From: an uncultured Clostridium sp.
GTDB taxonomy: Bacteria; Bacillota; Clostridia; Peptostreptococcales; Peptostreptococcaceae
Reading direction: 5' to 3'
DNA: 12,857 bases
Assembly: GCA_937944945.1 (NCBI GenBank)
Contig: CALEBD010000230.1
Span: 1 to 12,857 of the forward strand
Positions 1 through 9,241 of this stretch are shown piece by piece. A program made the position numbers and the translations under genes. The notes below the pieces were generated by a model that was not told where the DNA came from, ran no database searches, and saw only the letters and a program-made list of their open reading frames with translations. Numbering within the stretch: position 1 is the stretch's first letter; each line of letters begins with the position of its first letter.

Positions 1-1537
1 CAGCTGTCATTATACCCGGTGTAGCTGTAGTAGCTGCATTGATTGTATGAATATTAGTACTACTTTCCTGTTCTTGCTGTTTATAGAAGGTATATCTCAG
101 TACAACACTATCTGGATCGTTATACGTAACACCATTAGTATCAACAATAAGCTTATTAGGTATTCTATTAAGTTTGTCAGTAGTTGCTTTACCTTTATCA
201 CCAGCATATGCAGTAGAACTAGTTTCACCTAATGCTAATGATTGAGATATCTCAACATATGCAGTACCTGACCATCTATAAGTAAGGTTAGTATCCTGAG
301 TAATATATATCTTACCAGATTCACCTGTATTAGGTAATGCACTAAAAGTACTAACTTCAATTACATCATCTACATATGAAGGCAATTGACTTGAAGGTAC
401 TAATCCATTCTAATCTAATGTAGCAATACCATTAGCTACTCCTTTAGAGTTATTAATAGCATTGATATTGTTCTGCAGTGTAGTATCTGCTGCTTCATAT
501 GCACTAGTGATGTCCTGTTCAGCTTTAGTGGCTCTAGCGATCTCTGTATCTAAACTACCTTGAAGTGTACTAACAGCTTGAGTTCTATCACTAACTTCTT
601 TACTTATCTTACTATCTAATACATCATCTGCTTCAGATCTTGTAGTAGCTTCATTATTTATATTAGATTGTAGAGTTGAATCAGCTGCTTTATAATTAGT
701 TGTAATAGTATTTTCAGCCTGTGTAGCACGTTCTGTCTCTGCAGTAATCTTACTATTCAGGTCACTATTAGAACTGTCTATATTGCCCTGTAAAGTACTA
801 TCTGCAGCCTTTCTAGCATCCTCTTCTGCCTTTATATCATTAGGTAAAGTAACGTCTAACTTTACTTTATCTGCAGCAGCCATAAAGCCAGCATTACTCT
901 AACTAGCACAGTTAACTGTTTTAGTACCTGTTGAGTTAGTATCACTAATACGGTCATAGAAACTATATCTTAAGTCAACAGAACTACCACTGTAATTAGG
1001 GTCTAATATACCACTAACTAACTTAGCTGGATACTTATCTATAGTTGCATTAAGAGCATCTAAGTCATCTCTAACTTGTTTACCCTTAGAACCTTCATAA
1101 GCTGTACCTTCTTCTTCACCGATAAACAGACGCTCTGAGATAACAGTCATATTATTACCATCCCATCTATGAATGATATTAGTACGACCATATTCATCCT
1201 TATCCAGTCTTACATACATTCTATATTTAGACGGATCAGTCGTAGCCCATGTACCATCTTCCTGATACACATACAACTTCTTATCACCAGTATTAAAGTA
1301 TACATCACCTACATTAGATGATACAAACTCTAGCTCTTTACTATTGCTTACATACTGTTTGATGTTTACCAAACTCTAGAGATTAACTTCTTGATCAGAC
1401 ACTTCCTCAAAATAATCTATAATTGATTTCATGTCCATCTTTCCGTTAGATAACTGATCCTGGAAAGGAATTAACTCCTCTCCAGTCAGTTTATCTCTAA
1501 GTTCGAGTTCACTTATTTTAACTCCTTTTACTATCAT
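1..1537 (-). CDS. Tail fibre protein, partial (C-terminus beyond left edge)
   Basis: Probably a receptor-binding or tail-fibre subunit; 512 codons are visible and the gene runs off the left edge. It opens with a fibre-attachment-like start (KISELELRDKLTGEELIP, residues 7-24). Residues about 75-228 form a module ending in an AGFMAAADKVKLD motif. Residues about 235-365 are a long Ala/Glu-rich coiled coil with AADSTLQ-type repeats at 244, 284 and 349. Near residue 371 comes the fibre linker ATLDQNGLVPSSQLPSYVDD, then a second copy of the first module. Three TAG codons (54, 213, 376) must be read as an amino acid to keep the frame. The third lies inside the linker, which is otherwise well formed, and this strongly supports readthrough. 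The start ATG overlaps the previous stop (ATGA), suggesting coupling. The family is clear from motifs; the receptor is unknown. Confidence 0.85.
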
Positions 1538-1827
1538 TTTACTTCGTCTGTTTTAATTTCTTCTGATACTTTAGTTAACTCGATGATAGCATCAATAAAG
1601 GCAGGCTTACAATATTGTTCTATATACTGTTTAATGATATTAACTTCTTCAGTATCATATTCTGTTTCACCTTCAGAATTATAAATCTTTAGTGCCAGAG
1701 AGTGCAGTTTAATACCACTACCTGTTTCATACAATAATTCACCTAATTGCTGTCTAACATCAGCGCAGACCTTATTAGTTTTCTTAATGTCTGTATATAC
1801 TTCCAGTTGTGCAAAATTTATTTTCAT
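1534..1827 (-). CDS. Small conserved phage protein between tail genes
   Basis: 97 residues, no TAG codon, TGA stop. The sequence (DVRQQLGELLYETGSGI at residues 24-40, then LALKIYNSEGETEY at 44-57) resembles a small protein family that I associate with tail-gene clusters of Bacteroidetes phages. Its role is unknown; its position between two large tail genes would suit a tail assembly factor or chaperone, but that is inference. It looks mixed alpha/beta and acidic, with no signal peptide or membrane segment. Its ATG lies 13 bases after the TAA at 1841-1843 that would end the preceding tail protein in the shifted frame. Its stop overlaps the next start as ATGA. Confidence 0.8.
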   Translation of the reverse strand: MKINFAQLEVYTDIKKTNKVCADVRQQLGELLYETGSGIKLHSLALKIYNSEGETEYDTEEVNIIKQYIEQYCKPAFIDAIIELTKVSEEIKTDEVK

Positions 1828-1840
1828 AATCTATTATTCA

Positions 1841-1945
1841 TTAATTAGAAAGATTTTCTATCATCGCGTAATATCTACTAGCATATTCTTTAATTAGTGT
1901 AAAAGTAAAAGTATCTCCTTGATTAATATCAACGTATTCTAATTA
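1841..1945 (-). other. Probable true C-terminus of the large tail protein in the -1 frame
   Basis: In the frame of the large tail gene, translation ends at TAA 1894-1896 with an odd low-complexity tail (ILLLLH). The -1 frame is open from just after a TAA at 1943-1945 to TAA 1841-1843. It encodes a protein-like end of 33 residues containing VDINQGDTFTFTLIKEYASR, with no start codon near its beginning. It ends 13 bases before the next ATG, as expected for this compact genome. Either a one-base indel (natural mutation or assembly error) or a ribosomal frameshift near 1935-1948 would join the two frames. I see no classical heptameric slippery site. With the join the protein would be about 862 residues. 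Confidence 0.5.
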
Positions 1946-4428
1946 TATAAGATAGGATACTCCTAATTAGTACTACCATTCTATCTACCATATATTCTTA
2001 CATTTGGAGAAGAAGCAGTAGGTACATAAGTGATTGTCATTGATACAGTCCAGTTAGCCTAGTTTATACCTAATTTAGATTCTACTATACTACATTCTGG
2101 CAGACCAATCATACAAGAACCATATGGTGCTACTATTAGCATACGACTAGCGTATGTCTAACGTTGAATTGTATTACTAGCTTCAGTAAATTCTGCAACA
2201 CGATAACTATAACCAACAACGTTGCCATTCATAGATATATCTCCATTACCATACATAGCAAGATTATTGTTTAAACCGCCTGTTAAATCCATATACAAAC
2301 CAGCATTATTGTATACGTATTCATCTGTAGCATTAGAAGTCATTCTACCAAAGTAACCAAATCCTAAACTACTAACAGTTCCCAATATCAGTTCTCTATA
2401 GTCCTATTTGAATTTTATATAGCTAGGAAATAGCATCATACCATCACTGCCACCATTAGTACCATCAATATAACCAGTAAGATATAGAGTACCAAGTGTA
2501 CCAGTAGAAGCAGTAATATTACCTTCTATGTTTGCATTACTAGCGTATAGTTTACCAGCTTGAGTTACTCTAAAGTCTGCATTAGCTCTATTCTCCTCAG
2601 TAGTACCAGCCCATATTCTGATAGCATCTCCATTAGTACCGCCTTCACCGGTTATACCAGCTACTACCTAAAAGTCATTAACTGTATTACCAGTATAGTA
2701 ACCAACACGTAATGCATTACCTGTCATAAAGTCAAGCTTAGCATTCTTAGCTATAATCAAGTCAGTATAAATACTATCTACATTCTAAGCTAATTCTTCC
2801 CAGTATTCAGCTCCACCTGCTGTTCCAGGAGCATTGTCGTTACTAGAAGTATGTTTACCATTATTTCTAGTATATATACACTTGTATACTTTGTAACCAG
2901 TTTCAGCTCCTAAATCCTTTACTAAGGCTATATCTAAATAACGTAGAGGTTGCACTGTAGGAGATACCTCACTTTCATTACAGTATTCTACTCTAGGTTT
3001 CCATTCAGATCTACGTAATATAAGACCTTCACCTTGGTCACCTTTAGATACTTGCATTAACCAATCAGGGTTATCTTCACTTGGTTTAGTGTCAGAGCCA
3101 TTGTCATTAACGCATAGCCATAAGTAACCTAATACGCTTACTCTATCATAATAGTCATAATGAGTATCTGGTTCCCAAGCACCTCTATCATTAGCATAAA
3201 GTACTTCTTCACCACTTGGTTTTACCTGAGTAATCTTACCAGTGAAATACACTGAATTAAGGTATGCGGAATATCCTTCCATTTCATAACCAAATATGTT
3301 CAGATTACTTAAGTCACCGAATTGCATTGCAATGTTATTAGCTCTCTAGTCCCAAGTATTTTGATTAACTAAGTAACGTGTATAAGTACGAGTTGAATAG
3401 CAAGATGTTTGGCGGTCTACATTAGTCTTATTACCATATGCTACGAAATTCATTTGTGCACATGGATGATAAGTCATAGTCCAATATTCGTCTACAGGTC
3501 TAAGCTTATAACCAAATTTCTTATTTTGAGCATCAAGTATGTTAGTAACTTCAAAGTAAACAGTATAGAAACCTGCAAACTTTCTATTACCCATACCATC
3601 ATCTTCATCACTTTCTGCATTCTCTACAGTGTTCTCAGAGTGGAAGATACCCATACAAAGGTCACCCATTGATACTGCACCGTATTCGCCTTCTTCTAGT
3701 TTCAAAGTAATAGTACCAGTATACTAATCTAATTGTTCTACGCTTTCGATTACACCTGCACCAGGAGCATTCCATTTGTCACCTAACTGTATCTCTACAC
3801 GATTATATCTAAGTTCAGGTACTTCGAGGAATCTACGTAATGTAAGACTATCTAATTCAGCATGACCCCATTTATCAATCTTACCACCAAAACCAGTAAG
3901 ACCTGATGCAAAACCTTCTTGACCAAATACAGCTGAATCTTTAAACCATACTTCATGTGGTGTAGAATCTGGCTTAATCTTACTTATGAATATATCATCG
4001 TATATCTCTGTATTCAGATTCTTATTAGTCCACTTTTGTAATTCACTGTCCCAAGCTAAGGCTTCGTCATTACGAACATCTTCTACTTTTACATCTTGTA
4101 AATCAACTAACTTACCTAATAAACCTGTAACTACTTTATTAGCAGCTACATTAGACCACCTATTACCGTCATACTGTAATAAGTCTAGTTTAGTTGCATC
4201 TACTATATTAGTATCCTTTAGATACTCAATACGGTTCTGTAAGTTAATCTAATTCTATATATCACCTAAGTCATTACGTAACTTCTCTATATCAGATGTA
4301 TTAGCTGATACGCTCTTGTTAGTATTGTCTAAATACTAATTCTAAACATAGTTTACTAAGCTATCTGATACAGTCTTAATAGCTACAGTATTCTTTAGTA
4401 CCTATTTCTCTAATTCTTCTGGAGTCAT
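1894..4428 (-). CDS. Large tail structural protein (fibre or tail-hub associated)
   Basis: 844 residues in one frame when TAG is read as Gln. It has 15 TAG codons, at residues 9, 29, 31, 58, 60, 235, 361, 548, 587, 675, 757, 790, 816, 822 and 830. Residues 1-75 look like a coiled coil. Residues 107-133 carry an LVDLQDVKV...WDSELQKW repeat typical of phage fibres. Residues 198-225 (RRFLEVPELRYNRVEI, then GDKWNAPGAG) and the QFGDLSNLNIFG stretch just after residue 361 belong to a large structural protein type I recognise from Bacteroidales gut phages. Around residues 400-460, Trp- and Tyr-spaced segments (GAWEPDTHYDYYDRVSV) resemble small carbohydrate-binding modules. The C-terminus looks like a beta-rich shaft and head. 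TAG 9 means almost nothing is made without TAG decoding. The start overlaps the previous stop (ATGA). The C-terminal 16 residues may be out of frame; see the feature at 1841-1945. Confidence 0.85.
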
Positions 4429-4739
4429 TGTTCACAAATTATAAGTTGACCATTAACGGTCTCTAAACCAAAATTAGTATTTAGCTCTCTCTCTAATAGT
4501 ATAGGTCTAATGATTTCCTAATCATTACCATACCAGTATCTACTAGGTTGTACAAGGCAGTTAATAAGCTATTCTAACTTATCTATCTGTACTTGAGTCA
4601 ATGGGTAATCACCGTCAAGTAAGTTAGCGATATATGAAGCACAAGCTATACTCTTTATATCACACTTATCATACTCTATATTGTACTTAGTAAGTAAGTT
4701 TTTACTGGCTCCTATTTTATATATTTCTTTAGTTAACAT
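4425..4739 (-). CDS. Small protein of unknown function upstream of tail gene
   Basis: 104 residues, with TAG codons at 57 and 74 read as Gln and TGA stop. I do not recognise the family. It begins MLTKEIYKIGASKNLL, is likely helical in its first half, and has PLTQVQIDKLEQLINCLVQ at about residues 46-64 spanning one TAG. The chosen ATG overlaps the end of the cysteine-rich gene by 7 bases, and the stop overlaps the start of the large tail gene (ATGA), so the three genes are probably translationally coupled. The second TAG lies in NDQEIIRPILL. With the standard code the product would be only 56 residues and would leave an unexplained gap before the tail gene. The role is unknown; a tail accessory or assembly protein is plausible from context only. 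Confidence 0.75.
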
Positions 4740-5326
4740 AACGAACAACACCCATTTTTGCAATTACAACAGCTATTAACTACTTTCTTGCAACGATTAC
4801 AGTCAAAGTGACCATCATTGAATATACTGTTATTAATACATATACCTAACATTCTTGCAATATCTTTGTAGTATTGAACTGCATCATTCATTATGTCATG
4901 TTCTATAGCGTATTGCAATAAGTTATACTTAAGTATGAATAACATTATACGATCTTTCTATTGATCATCTAAACAAGTACTACAGCTTGTACAAAGTAAA
5001 TCTATCTGCTTATAGTACAATTCTTCTCTATCGTAATAGAATACAGTAGAGTCTTCTATACTTACAGTAAATGCACTAGCAAATGGTGATGTAGCATCTA
5101 ATGTAATATGATACCTATCTTCACTGATATTGGTTACATCTCCTTCTTCGGCACTTATCAACAGTACAGAATATGAATGTTCTTCAGAATTATCTGAATT
5201 ACGCTTAGTATAGTTATCCAGTGTGTCTATATATAAATATAAGTCTTCTGACACTGTATCAGGTAATTTAGTACCTAAAGAGATTACTAGAGTATCATCT
5301 ATGTTTTTAATTCCAATTATTTTCAT
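4733..5326 (-). CDS. Cysteine-rich conserved phage protein
   Basis: 197 residues with one TAG at codon 123, which joins two standard-code pieces in the same frame. The N-terminal 110 residues look like a beta-rich domain without cysteine. Then come CxxCxxC (C112, C115, C118), the TAG-encoded Gln, and a helical segment (LKYNLLQYAIEHDIMNDAVQ) followed by C163. The C-terminus is dense in cysteine: C176, C179, C186, C187, C189, C193, C194 and C197. Twelve cysteines in total, ending at TAA. This arrangement suggests metal binding (zinc or iron-sulphur) or a disulphide-stabilised virion part; I cannot tell which. I have an impression of similar Cys-ended proteins in crAss-like structural clusters. 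It is the first gene after the terminator at 5341-5379, so it needs readthrough or a promoter inside the upstream gene. Confidence 0.8.
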
Positions 5327-5340
5327 GATATATATTTAAA

Positions 5341-5379
5341 TAAAAAAGGCTACAGGGCTATTTAGCCCCATAGCCCTTT
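5341..5379 (-). terminator. Intrinsic (Rho-independent) terminator after the 324-residue virion protein gene
   Basis: On the minus strand the bases read AAAGGGCTATGGGGCTAAAT, then AGCCCTGTAGCCTTTTTTA. An inner stem GGGCTA/TAGCCC and an outer stem AAAGG(G)CTA/TAGCCTTT with one bulge form a long hairpin followed directly by a run of T. It lies 24 bases after the TAA at 5404-5406. It is the only classical terminator I find in the window. The A-run on the other strand means it could also work weakly from the plus side, but no plus-strand genes are seen. Confidence 0.85.
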
Positions 5380-5403
5380 GTCAGCACACTGAAATATTAT
5401 TTA

Positions 5404-6378
5404 TTATGCTACAGTTTCACCTTTGATAAATGACTGGATACCTTTATCAACGATAGAACCAACCATATCAGGACAATAAACTTCCGTAGTAAGCGGAGTA
5501 GTCTTGATGTATTGGTTATCATTGCTCAGATACAAGTTGTCATTTTCAATAGTTGCATAGTCATACTGAGTACCTTCAACTACCTTGCGAGCCTGTTCAA
5601 CAGTAGGATAAGCGCCAGTAAATACGTGACCTTTATAACCCATGTTACGAACTTCCTCGTCACGAACTTGTTTCCAGTAGCCTTTACCAGGATTACCTGC
5701 TGTCTTAGCAATAACAGCACCCGGAACAGCTTTCGGTTGGTTAGCCAACAGAGCACCAGGAACAGTTTCATACAGTGAAGCTTCCATAGATACAACGCTG
5801 TATTCATTCAGTGAATCAACACCTTCGTTATCATCTTTAGCCATTGCAGTCAAAGTAATAACTGCAGCACTAGCAGAAGCCTGTACACGACGATTCTTGT
5901 GAGCATTAATTTTCTTTACGATAGCAGAAGCTAAATCAGAAGCAGTTGCAGTTTCAGCATATACCTCATAAGTATGAGTAAATTGCCAAACAGCTTCGTA
6001 GATATCCTTATAATAAATACGAAGTACATAACGGTGACCAGCTACAATAGTAGCATCAGTTAAAGTAATAGTAATCTTTTCTTCAGTAGGTTCAACATGT
6101 TCACCAATTACTGCAGACGGTTTAGAAGCTTTCTGGATTTCATTAGAGAAATCAATATTAGCTTTCTGTGCTACAGAACCATCAGGCATAGTAACATTCA
6201 TCTTTTCACCCGCTACACCTACATACAGAGAGTTAGCATTTACTGCATCAGCAGCAGTTTTAATAAGAGCTTTATTTTCATCAAACAAAGCAACATCACC
6301 AACAGCTAATGCATCTACTGTAGTATAAGAAGCAGGAGCTTGTTTTCCAATCAGAACTGAGTGTACTGAAGTTATCAT
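5404..6378 (-). CDS. Probable major virion structural protein, role unknown
   Basis: 324 residues, TAA stop, with no TAG among 325 codons; all 11 glutamines use CAA or CAG. The N-terminus (MITSVHSVLIGKQAPASYTT) has no signal peptide. Residues about 110-180 (GHRYVLRIYYKDIYEAVWQF, then THTYEVYAETATASDLASAI) and the AKDDNEGVDSLNEYSVVSM stretch recall an abundant beta-rich virion protein of Bacteroidales phages whose role I cannot name; tail tube, head fibre and capsid decoration are possible. It stands apart from its neighbours: a 97-base upstream gap with inverted repeats and a strong terminator behind it. Codons look less AT-biased than in tail genes, as in the capsid gene. Together these suggest a high-copy product from its own transcript. 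Start chosen at the first ATG after AT-rich sequence; no Shine-Dalgarno is visible. Confidence 0.8.
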   Translation of the reverse strand: MITSVHSVLIGKQAPASYTTVDALAVGDVALFDENKALIKTAADAVNANSLYVGVAGEKMNVTMPDGSVAQKANIDFSNEIQKASKPSAVIGEHVEPTEEKITITLTDATIVAGHRYVLRIYYKDIYEAVWQFTHTYEVYAETATASDLASAIVKKINAHKNRRVQASASAAVITLTAMAKDDNEGVDSLNEYSVVSMEASLYETVPGALLANQPKAVPGAVIAKTAGNPGKGYWKQVRDEEVRNMGYKGHVFTGAYPTVEQARKVVEGTQYDYATIENDNLYLSNDNQYIKTTPLTTEVYCPDMVGSIVDKGIQSFIKGETVA

Positions 6379-6409
6379 CTTTATATATTATTTTTTAAAT
6401 TAGACATTA

Positions 6410-6469
6410 GCGCTTAGTCTATTCGCTTACCTTCTACTTTACTCTAGGTATTTCCACGTTAGTAAGCGC
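6410..6469. repeat. Alternative inverted repeats upstream of the major virion protein gene
   Basis: The 97-base intergenic stretch 6379-6475 contains three copies of CGCTTA: at 6411-6416, at 6424-6429, and inverted at 6463-6468. The inverted copy can pair over 7 bp with either of the others (GCGCTTA 6410-6416 with 6463-6469, or CGCTTAC 6424-6430 with 6462-6468), so two exclusive hairpins are possible in RNA. The rest of the gap is AT-rich and I see no gene in it. It may be a leader or promoter region for the downstream gene. No U-tract follows either hairpin, so it is not a clear terminator. Confidence 0.5.
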
Positions 6470-6475
6470 CTTTAA

Positions 6476-7144
6476 TTATTCGTCCTAAGATTTCTTAGAA
6501 CTTGCATTAGGTATAGTTTGTACTATCATTTGAACTGCTAGATCAACTATATCCTAGTGTGTATTTTCTGGTAAATCTGTATACTCTTTAGTTAAATCCT
6601 AGAGAGTACCTAAATCCTTAGCTTTTCTTAAGTAAGTAAGCTCATAAGAACGTATGTCATATTTACCATCAGTATATAATACAATTTTATTGTCAGTATA
6701 TACTCTAATAGGTTTTGCTTGATTATAACGCAATTTATGATCTGATAGACTATTACTTAGTCTAGAGCTTACTGTCTCTATTGTAGCCTCTATTACATCA
6801 GATTCACGGGTAATTAAGTTATTGCATTTATTATCCTTTATACTTATATATACATTTTCACCAAGTGCAAACATATAATCTTCAGGATAATTGGCTTCCC
6901 ATTTATTACCTAATTTACTAAAGCTATAAGTAGTATAGCTCTTAGTATTCACTAAAGTACGTATGTTATCAGTAATCTCTTGGTTTCTCTAGAATACTCT
7001 AAAGTTCTATTTAACATATTCGTCTTTAGCTTTATTTATAAAATGAAACAAAGTATCTGAAGGAAACTTGATAGTTTCATTATAATTAGGTATGATATTG
7101 TTAAGCTACCTCTCTATATTTATTTGAAAATCTCTCTCACACAT
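6476..7144 (-). CDS. Conserved neck or head-tail connector structural protein
   Basis: 222 residues, ending at TAA, with six TAG codons at 13, 46, 52, 182, 197 and 220. It has only five CAA/CAG glutamines, so TAG is the main glutamine codon here. The N-terminus contains FPSDTLFHFINKAKDEYVKQ, and the C-terminus EYTDLPENTHQDIVDLAVQM, a motif I associate with a conserved structural protein of Bacteroidales phages. The TAG at 197 is the Q of THQ, a place where Gln or Glu is expected. The middle is beta-rich. It lies two bases after the previous gene, and the three genes from 8609 to 6476 form a tight head-completion cluster. The exact role (connector, ring or stopper) is inferred from position. 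Under the standard code only a 117-residue middle fragment would be seen. Confidence 0.85.
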
Positions 7145-7146
7145 AA

Positions 7147-7857
7147 TTATTCAGATACTTGGTTTAACTAAAACTTAGAAGATTGTCTTTGAGATTCTAT
7201 ATTCTCTAAAGCAATTACTACTGCTCTATTAATAATCTCATACATAACATCTTCAGGGAAGTCTAATTCTTGTTCAGGTTTAGTATAATCAAACTTAGTT
7301 GGTTTCTTAACATAAGTAAGATCTACTCTGTAGAATTCTGTATTATCTTCTACTCTTGGAGCATACATAGGATCCTGCATTAAAACAGGATCTACGTATA
7401 CTAAGAGTTTATTATTTTCTAAAGTAGCTACTGGATTCTCTACCCAAGGTATATTATTATAAGTCTGCTTAAAAGGCTTTACTAACTCATGGCTAGTAAG
7501 TACACAGTTAGTCTAGAATTGTCCATACTTAAGTAATACACTAAGTATAGTCATTCTATTATCTTCATCATGAATATCTTCTAATGCATACTCATTATAG
7601 TCTGTATGTACAGCATGAAGATTAACATCTGTAGCTATTAACTTCTCTATCTCAGATAAGTTAGATACAGAACCTTCTAAACCTACTCTTAATGCATTGT
7701 TACCAGTAATCTTATTACTTAAGATTTCTAACTATGCTTGATTAAGAAATAAGTCTACTTCTTCATCTAAGAATGCTGGGCATCCACCATAAGCAATACC
7801 TTCTGCATTCTTATCCAGAACTACCTTGAAAATTATATGAGAATCTTTATTAGTCAT
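7147..7857 (-). CDS. Conserved head-tail connector-like structural protein
   Basis: 236 residues with TAG codons at 42, 115 and 230 and eight CAA/CAG glutamines; TAA stop. The segment AFLDEEVDLFLNQAQLEILS (residues 28-47) resembles the FLxxAQEEIV-type helix of conserved neck proteins in Bacteroidales phages, with the first TAG giving the Q after NQA. The C-terminus has a P-rich beta part (YVKKPTKFDYTKPEQELDFP) followed by a helix (VMYEIINRAVVIALENIESQ), which also fits that family. Its ATG shares one base with the upstream stop (TAATG), and the next gene starts two bases after its stop. Assignment to a connector or ring protein rests on motif memory and on position between the capsid and tail genes. 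Confidence 0.85.
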
Positions 7858-8609
7858 TACTTAGATTTTATTTCCTGCATTATGCTAAGTTTAATATCTT
7901 GATTTTTCTTATCCTTAAGATAGGCAATTACATCTTCAAGACCATTACCAATTAAATCAGTACCAAAGTAATATTGAGCACGATTCTTTCTAATAATGTT
8001 TTTAGCAATAGCTTCTTCAATTACGAAGTTAATTTCTTTATTAGGGTTATTTACCCATTTCATCAAGAACTTAGAAGGATCAGCTTCAATAAATTCTGAC
8101 AATTTGGCTTCAGCAACTTCATTAGACATAGAGTCTGATTTCATACCATAGAGACGTAAACACTTACGCATTTCTTCAGTAGACATCTTATCCATTTCTC
8201 TATATGCTTCACGCTTAACCTTATTGAACTTATTCTGTTCCTCTGCTTCACTATCCTTATTAATCATAACATAATCTGTGCTAGGCTTAATATCATTAAG
8301 ACCATTAGCAACTCTTTTATGCTTCTTAAGGAATAAATATTTTAATTCATCCTCAGGTCTATTAGTATCTAGTATTAAATCCTTTTTGCCAATTTTAATA
8401 GCAAAAGTATCCCAAAATGTACTATTTGGAGATAACTATCCCTCAGGATAACCAATTTCTTTTTCTAATCTAGCTGCATCTTCTGCAGATAAACCAGTAT
8501 ATAAATTACCAGATCTAGTCCAGTAAGAGCTTACATAATCAAAACATGTAGGCCATTTAGTAATCCCAGTCCAGGGATTAGTTTTAATTATTCTAACGAT
8601 TACTTCCAT
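7857..8609 (-). CDS. Conserved structural protein downstream of capsid gene
   Basis: 250 residues, with one TAG at codon 58 and TAA stop. The N-terminal region has several Trp (NPWTGITKWPTCFDYVSSYW, residues 11-30). A charged, probably helical middle follows (about residues 115-170, rich in Lys, Glu and Arg). The C-terminal 75 residues, with KFLMKWVNNPNKEINFVIEE and later NRAQYYFGTDLIGNGLEDVI, look like a small folded domain that I have seen in proteins encoded just after the capsid gene in related gut phages. Its function is not established; a virion or DNA-associated role is possible because of the basic middle. It begins six bases after the GIY-YIG stop, so that endonuclease gene appears inserted between the capsid gene and this one. 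It shares one base with the next gene (TAATG). Confidence 0.8.
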
Positions 8610-8614
8610 AATTA

Positions 8615-9241
8615 TTAATTAGATTGTTCAGTTAGTTGTTCTTTATATTTCCAGATATATTTAAGGTTTGAAAATGATCTAGGAGTTAGCTTACCATATT
8701 CTCCTTTTAATTGCCGTTGTATAGCTCTTCTATCACATCCTGTAGATCTACTAGCTTCTATAATAGAAGGAAATTCAGCAATTATTTCTCCAGTATATTT
8801 ATCAATTTGGTATACTGATTTTGCTGATTTCATTCCGTTTTCTCTAGCTACTTCTAACATTTTACCAGTTAGCTTATCTCCTGCCTTAAACATATGCTTT
8901 TCGACAGCTTTTCTACATGCTTCTGATATTTCATGTCCACCTTTGTCCTTATTATAGCCCTTTTCTGGATTAGTAGAATCATAGTAAGAAATCCACTCTT
9001 TTTCCTTTTTATCTATTTCTTTAGGATTTCCTTCTATAGTTTCTATTAACTCTGGTATGAAATTTTGAATTCCATACTTTCTCATTGCTATATAGAGCGA
9101 GCAAGATAAATCATTAAGACGTTTTGATGTAAACGCATGAGATATATGATCTGAATATCTTCTCATTATATCTCTTTTAGTTTGACCTATATAAACCTTG
9201 TTGTTTATTATATCTGTAATTTTATAAATATTTCCAATCAT
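8615..9241 (-). CDS. GIY-YIG homing endonuclease (free-standing)
   Basis: 208 residues. The GIY-YIG nuclease domain covers residues 4-90: IYKI (5-8), VYIGQT (16-21, with YIG at 17-19), Arg 27/28, His 32 and the likely catalytic Glu 80 before WISYY. The C-terminal DNA-binding part (142-198) has a NUMOD1-type segment VYQIDKYTGEII, a helix-turn-helix-like EASRSTGCDRRAIQRQL, and FSNLKYIWKY. The family makes site-specific DNA breaks that drive its own spread. It lies between the capsid gene and the next structural gene, with no sign of an intron. It has no TAG codon (all seven Gln are CAA/CAG), so it could be translated before TAG decoding is available or may have arrived recently. The hairpin at 9241-9274 abuts its ATG and may restrain translation. 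Confidence 0.92.
   Translation of the reverse strand: MIGNIYKITDIINNKVYIGQTKRDIMRRYSDHISHAFTSKRLNDLSCSLYIAMRKYGIQNFIPELIETIEGNPKEIDKKEKEWISYYDSTNPEKGYNKDKGGHEISEACRKAVEKHMFKAGDKLTGKMLEVARENGMKSAKSVYQIDKYTGEIIAEFPSIIEASRSTGCDRRAIQRQLKGEYGKLTPRSFSNLKYIWKYKEQLTEQSN

Noticed and set aside
1935..1950. Programmed -1 ribosomal frameshift site in the large tail gene
   Set aside because: No X XXY YYZ slippery heptamer or strong downstream hairpin is visible. An indel is at least as likely, so it is reported only as an unresolved frameshift.
6379..6475. Possible tRNA (including a TAG-decoding one) in the intergenic stretch, suggested by paired GCGCTT/AAGCGC ends and an internal CTA
   Set aside because: The distance between the arms is about 60 bases, and there is no T-arm consensus and no proper anticodon stem around the CTA. 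No tRNA is supported anywhere in the window.
1..7500. Many apparently broken or pseudogene-like fragments in the tail region under the standard code
   Set aside because: All breaks except the one near 1940 are TAG codons in the same frame with continuous protein-like sequence on both sides, so recoding explains them and decay does not.
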